Of a stretch of DNA of 64,000 nucleotides, positions 59,873-64,000 are shown piece after piece; within the stretch, counting starts at the first letter, position 1, and each line of letters starts with the position of its first letter. A program made the position numbers and the translations under genes. The stretch lies in NCBI GenBank assembly GCA_034006265.1, contig JAVETB010000001.1, forward strand, positions 43,742-107,741, given 5' to 3'. Under the pieces are notes generated by a model. That model did not search any database and was not told the DNA's origin. It was given only the letters and a program-made list of their open reading frames with translations. This DNA comes from Syntrophus sp034006265. Lineage in GTDB: Bacteria; Desulfobacterota; Syntrophia; Syntrophales; Syntrophaceae.

Positions 59873-59967
59873 GCGGAACGAAATCCACGGAATGCCACTG
59901 AATTTCACCGGAAATTCGGGAAGGCGTGGACGGTAGGCCAAGCCGCAAGCCAGGAGACTTATCTGAC
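59824..59967 (+). promoter_or_regulatory. Cobalamin riboswitch 2, overlapping the btuD end
   Basis: The P1 stem is GTCAGAT (59824-59830) with ATCTGAC (59961-59967). Core landmarks are AAGCCGGTCAAAGCCGGC, GCTGCCCCGCAACTGTAAGC, AATGCCACTG, GGGAAGGCG and CCGCAAGCCAGGAGAC. The first 49 bases are also btuD coding sequence. It precedes btuB by about 150 bases and should control btuB, btuF and tonB separately from btuCD. Confidence 0.92.
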
Positions 59968-60119
59968 GGAAATCTCAATTCAGCCTGACCGAGGGGAAAG
60001 GAGGTTCGCATGATCCGCACACCATTCACGATATCCCCCTGAAATGCCCCCTTTTGAAGCGTCGGTACGACCCGTGGAATCTGTTGAACAACCGTTGAAA
60101 TTCAAAAGGAGCAGGGGAA

Positions 60120-62117
60120 ATGAATCAAAGGATTACGGCTATTTTGTTGTTTGTCTTGAGCGGACTCTGTTGTTTCTGTCCGCAGGTTTTCAGCCAGGAA
60201 ACCGCTGACGCCGAACCGATGGAAGAGATCGTTGTCACGGCGACAAGGAACGCGGAGGAGGTCCGCTCGGTTCCCGCCAACGTCAGCATCCTTACGGCAA
60301 AGGAGATCGAAGAATCCGGGGCGACGAGCCTTGTGGAGGTCCTGCAGAAACTGGAAAGCGTCCAGATCCGGACTTACAGCGGCAACCCATCGCAGGCTTC
60401 CATCGATCTCAGGGGCTTCGGCGGGGACAACCCCTCTGGCAAAACCCTGGTTCTGCTCGACGGCAAAAGGCTGAACAACCCGGACATGAATTCCATCAAC
60501 TGGCTTCAGGTTTCTTTGAGCAACATCGAACGGATTGAAGTTATCCGGGGTGCGGGCAGCGTCCTTTACGGCGATTCCGCCATCGCCGGCGTGATCAACA
60601 TTCTCACGAAGAAGGGGAAAGGAAAACCTGAAGTCTCCGCTTCGTTCATCGCGGGCAGCTACGGCCTCCACAGCGGACAGGCGGGAATCCGCGGTTCGGA
60701 AGGGAAGGTTTCCTACTCCCTCAACGGCGAAAATTCAGGGATGCAGGGTTACCGGGACCGGTCGAAGTACACCTCGCGGGGGACGGGACTCAATCTGGGC
60801 TACGACGGCGGTGAGGCATGGAACGCCTCGCTGGCCTTGTCCTATAACCGTACAGATTTTCAGCTGCCGGGATCCCTGACCAGGGCCGAATACAAAAAGG
60901 ACAGGCAGCAGTCCGGCAACCCCGATGACGACGGGAAAAATCAGGACTTCCATGCGAACCTGACCCTGGAAACCCTCTTCGGCGATGCCGGGAGCTTTTC
61001 CCTCCAGTTTCTCTATGGATCAAAGGAAATCACCGCCAATTACCGATCCATGTTCTCCTATTCCCGGGTAAACCTGGACTCCTACGGGATGACGCCGCGC
61101 TATGTCCTGGACAGGAACATCTTCAACCGCAGGAACAAACTCCTGGTCGGACTGGATTATTATGACGAGGAGTTGGACAAGAACGGCTATGCGGACCGGG
61201 GACAGGATGAAAGGATGAATACCGCCGAACTGTCCCGCAGGAGCCTGGGGGCCTATGTCCGCAATGAGTTCCACGTCCGGGAAGACCTGATACTGGCCCT
61301 CGGTTATCGAACGGAAAGGGCCAGAATCGAGGGGAAGGAAAAACTGACGGACGGAACGCTCGTCTTCGATGATAAAAAGACCCACGAAGCTGAAGCCTTT
61401 GAATCGGCCCTGACGTGGATGATCGGGGAAAAATCGAAGGCCTTCGTCAAGTACGCCACGGTGTTCCGTTACCCCTTTCTTGATGAACAGGCCTCCTATT
61501 ACGGGTATGGCTGGGATAGCTTCAATACGGATCTCGACCAGGAGAAGGGCAGGACTTACGAGGCGGGCGTCAACCTCGTTCCAATCCCGAATCTTTCCAT
61601 GGATCTGACGTTCTACCGGATCGACATGGAAGACGAGATCGCCCCGGACCAGAACTGGGTCAATCAGAATCTGGACAAAACCCGCCATGAAGGCATTGAA
61701 CTGGGCGCCTCCTATCTCTGGGAAAAGGCGGCCAGGGTGTACGCCCAGATGTCCTACCGCCGTGCGGAATTCCGCAACGGACCGAATGCCGGCAAGGACG
61801 TACCGCTGGTTTCCAATCTGCTTGGAACCGCCGGGGCGATCCTCTATCTCCCCGGCGGCTTTGAGCTGAACCCGGAGTTCCGCTACACCGGAGAGGCCTA
61901 TCAGGGCGGAGACTTCAGCAACACCGAAGACAAGATCGACGGTACCACCCTGTGCAATCTTTTCCTCTATTACCGGCCGACGCTGAAGAAGCTGAAGTTC
62001 TCGGCCTTCGCCGGCGTGGAAAATCTCACCGACGAGAAACCGGTGCTGATCTATTACAACGGCTACTACCCCCTGCCCGGCATAACGGTCAAGGGTGGAA
62101 TCTCCTTTAAATTTTAG
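60120..62117 (+). CDS. btuB: TonB-dependent cobalamin receptor BtuB-like
   Basis: A 665-aa outer-membrane receptor with a signal peptide (ITAILLFVLSGLCCFCPQVF). A TonB box follows (MEEIVVTATRNAEEVRSVPA) and then a plug domain (IDLRGFGGDNPSGKTLVLLD; NIERIEVIRGAGSVLYGDSA; IAGVINILTKKGKGKPEVSA). The 22-strand barrel ends in GGISFKF with terminal Phe. It is assigned to cobalamin because of the riboswitch immediately upstream and the btuF gene downstream. Confidence 0.88.
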   Translation: MNQRITAILLFVLSGLCCFCPQVFSQETADAEPMEEIVVTATRNAEEVRSVPANVSILTAKEIEESGATSLVEVLQKLESVQIRTYSGNPSQASIDLRGFGGDNPSGKTLVLLDGKRLNNPDMNSINWLQVSLSNIERIEVIRGAGSVLYGDSAIAGVINILTKKGKGKPEVSASFIAGSYGLHSGQAGIRGSEGKVSYSLNGENSGMQGYRDRSKYTSRGTGLNLGYDGGEAWNASLALSYNRTDFQLPGSLTRAEYKKDRQQSGNPDDDGKNQDFHANLTLETLFGDAGSFSLQFLYGSKEITANYRSMFSYSRVNLDSYGMTPRYVLDRNIFNRRNKLLVGLDYYDEELDKNGYADRGQDERMNTAELSRRSLGAYVRNEFHVREDLILALGYRTERARIEGKEKLTDGTLVFDDKKTHEAEAFESALTWMIGEKSKAFVKYATVFRYPFLDEQASYYGYGWDSFNTDLDQEKGRTYEAGVNLVPIPNLSMDLTFYRIDMEDEIAPDQNWVNQNLDKTRHEGIELGASYLWEKAARVYAQMSYRRAEFRNGPNAGKDVPLVSNLLGTAGAILYLPGGFELNPEFRYTGEAYQGGDFSNTEDKIDGTTLCNLFLYYRPTLKKLKFSAFAGVENLTDEKPVLIYYNGYYPLPGITVKGGISFKF

Positions 62118-62164
62118 CCTGTTTGAAGAGAATTAACGAGAGGGAGTTCAGAAAGGGAAGCGCT

Positions 62165-63103
62165 ATGATGAGGCACCGGACAGTCAGGGAAATGCTCCGC
62201 ATCGTGTCCATCGTGGCCGCCCTGGCCCTCTGCCCCTTTGCCCATGCCGCCACGGTGATGGATGAAACAGGCAGGAGGGTCTTCGTTCCCGATGCTCCGC
62301 GGAGAATCGTTTCCCTGGCGCCGGACATCTCGGAAATCCTTTTTGCCCTGGGTCTGGAGAAGGAAATCGTGGGCGTATCCCAGTTCAGCGACTATCCCGA
62401 AGGGGCAAGGGGCAAACCGAAGGTGGGAAGCTATGTATCCCTTTCCCTGGAACGCATCCTCTCCCTGTCGCCGGACCTGGTGATCGGCACCACCAACGGA
62501 AACCGCCGGGAAGCCGTGAAAAAGCTGGAACAGGCTGGGCTAAACGTCTATGTAGCGAATCCGCAAAGGGTTTCCGACATCTATCGCACCATCCTCAATC
62601 TCGGGAGGATCACCGGGAGGGAGACCGCCGCCCGGCAGCTGGCCGATTCAATGAGAAAAAGAGCGGAGTGCATCGTATCCCTGACGGCTTCCTGCCCGCG
62701 GCCGAAAGTCTTTGTCCAGATTGATTCTCATCCCCTGGTTACCGTGGGCAGGAACACCATTTATTCGGAGCTGATCGCCATGGCCGGAGGGCACAACATC
62801 GCAGTCCGCGCACCCGGAAAATATCCCCGCTACAGCATGGAAGCCCTGATTTCGCAACAGCCGGACGTTATCCTCCTGTCCCCTATGGGCCAAAGGACGT
62901 CCCGGAAAAGGGATTTGGATTTCTGGAGCCGCTGGCGGAACATCCCCGCCGTGCGGAATTCCCGGATACACCTTGTGAACGCGGACCTGACCGACCGGTT
63001 TTCCCCGCGAATCGTCCAGGGGCTGGAAGAAATCGCGGAAATTCTCCATCCGGAGCGAACGGGCAGGCAAAGGCTCCAGGAATGTTCCGGCCGGAGGAGA
63101 TGA
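62165..63103 (+). CDS. btuF: Cobalamin-binding periplasmic protein BtuF-like
   Basis: A 312-aa substrate-binding protein with signal peptide (VSIVAALALCPFAHA, near residues 13-27). The type III SBP fold shows RRIVSLAPDISEILFALGLE, IVGVSQFSDYPEGARGKPKV, LSLSPDLVIG, NTIYSELIAMAGGHNIAV and QQPDVILLSP. It delivers the ligand to BtuCD. I chose ATG 62165 with AAGGGAAGCG upstream; an upstream TTG (62123) is a weaker alternative. It follows btuB after about 48 bases. Confidence 0.87.
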   Translation: MMRHRTVREMLRIVSIVAALALCPFAHAATVMDETGRRVFVPDAPRRIVSLAPDISEILFALGLEKEIVGVSQFSDYPEGARGKPKVGSYVSLSLERILSLSPDLVIGTTNGNRREAVKKLEQAGLNVYVANPQRVSDIYRTILNLGRITGRETAARQLADSMRKRAECIVSLTASCPRPKVFVQIDSHPLVTVGRNTIYSELIAMAGGHNIAVRAPGKYPRYSMEALISQQPDVILLSPMGQRTSRKRDLDFWSRWRNIPAVRNSRIHLVNADLTDRFSPRIVQGLEEIAEILHPERTGRQRLQECSGRRR

Positions 63104-63113
63104 GTAGACGGCG

Positions 63114-63989
63114 ATGAAGCAGGAACTAAACACAACCATCCGTGCGGCCTTCAGGAAATCCCCCCGGCCGGAAATCTCCGGGGGGAACCTGTTCTGCGCC
63201 CTGATGGCGTCCTTTGTTGCTCACGGCCTGGTGATCCTCCTGATCGCTGCGGCAGGCAGTCTGTTTTCCGTTCCGGCAAACACCGGATCATTGGACAGGC
63301 TGAACATTACCCTGGTCTCCTGGACGCCGCCCCCTTCCCGCCCTTCGGCACACCGGGGTCAGGAAGAGTCGATCCGGGCAGATGCAGCGGCTGCCGTAAA
63401 GGAGATCTCATCCGTCACGGCCGTTTCGGAAGATCACAGCGATGATGGCCGGGGTCTCAAAGACCCGCCGCCGGAAAAACCGGCAAACAGGCTTCCCCGC
63501 CCCGCCCTGCTGCCGGGAAAGTCGCAAGACCCGGGCACGGAGAAAACGATTTCAAGCCCAACCGGCCCTGACCTGCAGACCCGGCCTGGTGGGACAACCC
63601 TGTCCGTGTCGTTTCCTGCAGCGGAAGGAGGACGGGACGTCGCGGCTCCTTCCGGTCACGTCATGGAGCGGAACCTCGAACCACCCGGCAGATTCCACGG
63701 AAATTCAGGCGCCACCCTTTCCCGTTACCGGCAAACCCCTCCCCCCATCTACCCGGCCTCAGCACGGCGAAAAGGCTATGAGGGACTCGTTCTGATCTCC
63801 GTGGAGATCCTGGAAAACGGGGCACCCGGGCTGCTGCTGGTGAAAAAATCCTCGGGACATGTCATCCTGGATCAAGCGGCTCTTGAAGCGATCCGAAAAT
63901 GGAAATTCGTTCCAGCGGAGAAAAACGGCCTTCCCGTCCGCTCCTGGGGGGATGTGCCCATCCGATTCGTTCTCCGGGATGTCCGCTGA
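63114..63989 (+). CDS. tonB: Energy transducer TonB
   Basis: This 291-aa protein has one N-terminal membrane helix (LMASFVAHGLVILLIAAAGS) and a long periplasmic linker with Pro and Gly (PPPEKPANRLPRPALLPGKS). The C-terminal TonB domain has YPASARRKGYEGLVLISVEI, LEAIRKWKFVPAEKNG and a final strand VPIRFVLRDV. It couples the proton-motive force to BtuB. The gene is complete and ends 11 bases before the window edge; ExbB and ExbD may lie just beyond. Confidence 0.92.
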   Translation: MKQELNTTIRAAFRKSPRPEISGGNLFCALMASFVAHGLVILLIAAAGSLFSVPANTGSLDRLNITLVSWTPPPSRPSAHRGQEESIRADAAAAVKEISSVTAVSEDHSDDGRGLKDPPPEKPANRLPRPALLPGKSQDPGTEKTISSPTGPDLQTRPGGTTLSVSFPAAEGGRDVAAPSGHVMERNLEPPGRFHGNSGATLSRYRQTPPPIYPASARRKGYEGLVLISVEILENGAPGLLLVKKSSGHVILDQAALEAIRKWKFVPAEKNGLPVRSWGDVPIRFVLRDVR

Positions 63990-64000
63990 GGATCTTCGTG

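Noticed and set aside
1..64000. CRISPR arrays, insertion sequences, prophage genes
   Set aside because: I found no regularly spaced repeat-spacer units, transposase or integrase motifs, or phage structural genes in any part of the window.

Overview
The window looks like the chromosome of an anaerobic, syntrophic member of the former Deltaproteobacteria (Desulfobacterota). The best match I can offer is the Syntrophus/Syntrophales group. The reasons are the moderately high GC, the yicC-gmk-rpoZ-pyrF-rlmB block, a glutaconate-type CoA-transferase pair, carboxybiotin decarboxylase beta subunits and a PAS-LuxR regulator. The genus is my inference from gene content and general recall, not from a search. 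No phage, CRISPR array, rRNA operon or intact insertion sequence is visible.

Layout. 1-2598 (minus strand): a translation/transcription block read as tRNA-Thr, tRNA-Tyr, tRNA-Gly, tRNA-Thr, rpmG, tRNA-Trp, secE, nusG, rplK, rplA. The tRNA order is that of the classical tufB locus, but no tuf gene is present. 2.6-9.9 kb: an AmmeMemoRadiSam A/B pair, a cysteine synthase-cysteinyl-tRNA synthetase fusion with an altered zinc site, a DUF1178 protein, tRNA-Pro, pilC and rlmB. 9.9-14.1 kb (minus): the hldE1-DUF4416-yicC-gmk-rpoZ-pyrF operon. 14.2-18.6 kb (plus): plsC-ftsK-rimO.

18.6-22.3 kb is a small accessory island. It holds a DUF4062-HATPase-winged-helix protein followed by helically phased direct repeats, a broken P-loop NTPase, and an AAA_14/DUF4143 ATPase preceded by an 18-bp perfect inverted repeat. 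22.3-27.5 kb (minus): the Mla outer-membrane lipid transport operon (mlaE, F, D, C, A) plus a beta-barrel gene. MlaF carries an unusual GGDEF-like C-terminal extension. 27.8-36 kb: lipoprotein MsrAB, a polyprenyl diphosphate synthase, Nnr, a truncated EamA transporter, and a CoA-transferase pair. 36.3-37.3 kb: a stand-alone protein with a cytidine-deaminase-like zinc signature. 37.3-47.9 kb: a YyaL-type thioredoxin-domain protein, transketolase, glucokinase, CutA, an rRNA methyltransferase, a cytidylate-kinase-like/BON fusion, DUF475, lgt and trxB. 48.2-49.6 kb: a cold-shock gene behind a terminator-containing leader, and a universal stress protein.

49.9-56.9 kb is a sodium-bioenergetics locus and, in my view, the most novel part of the window. 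Two paralogous cassettes each contain a tiny one-helix protein, an OadB-type carboxybiotin decarboxylase/Na+ pump, and a small two-helix peptide sharing a WWW...RLLAPEYPPG signature. An NhaD-like antiporter lies between them and a PAS-LuxR regulator sits at the end. The second OadB has a barrel-sandwich (biotinyl/lipoyl-like) domain inserted near its N terminus, without a biotinylatable lysine. No alpha subunit or biotin carrier is encoded nearby, so these pumps must either work with partners encoded elsewhere or do something different.

57.3-64 kb: a PII-like small protein, then a cobalamin uptake locus with two cobalamin riboswitches: riboswitch, btuC, btuD, riboswitch, btuB, btuF, tonB. The second riboswitch overlaps the end of btuD.
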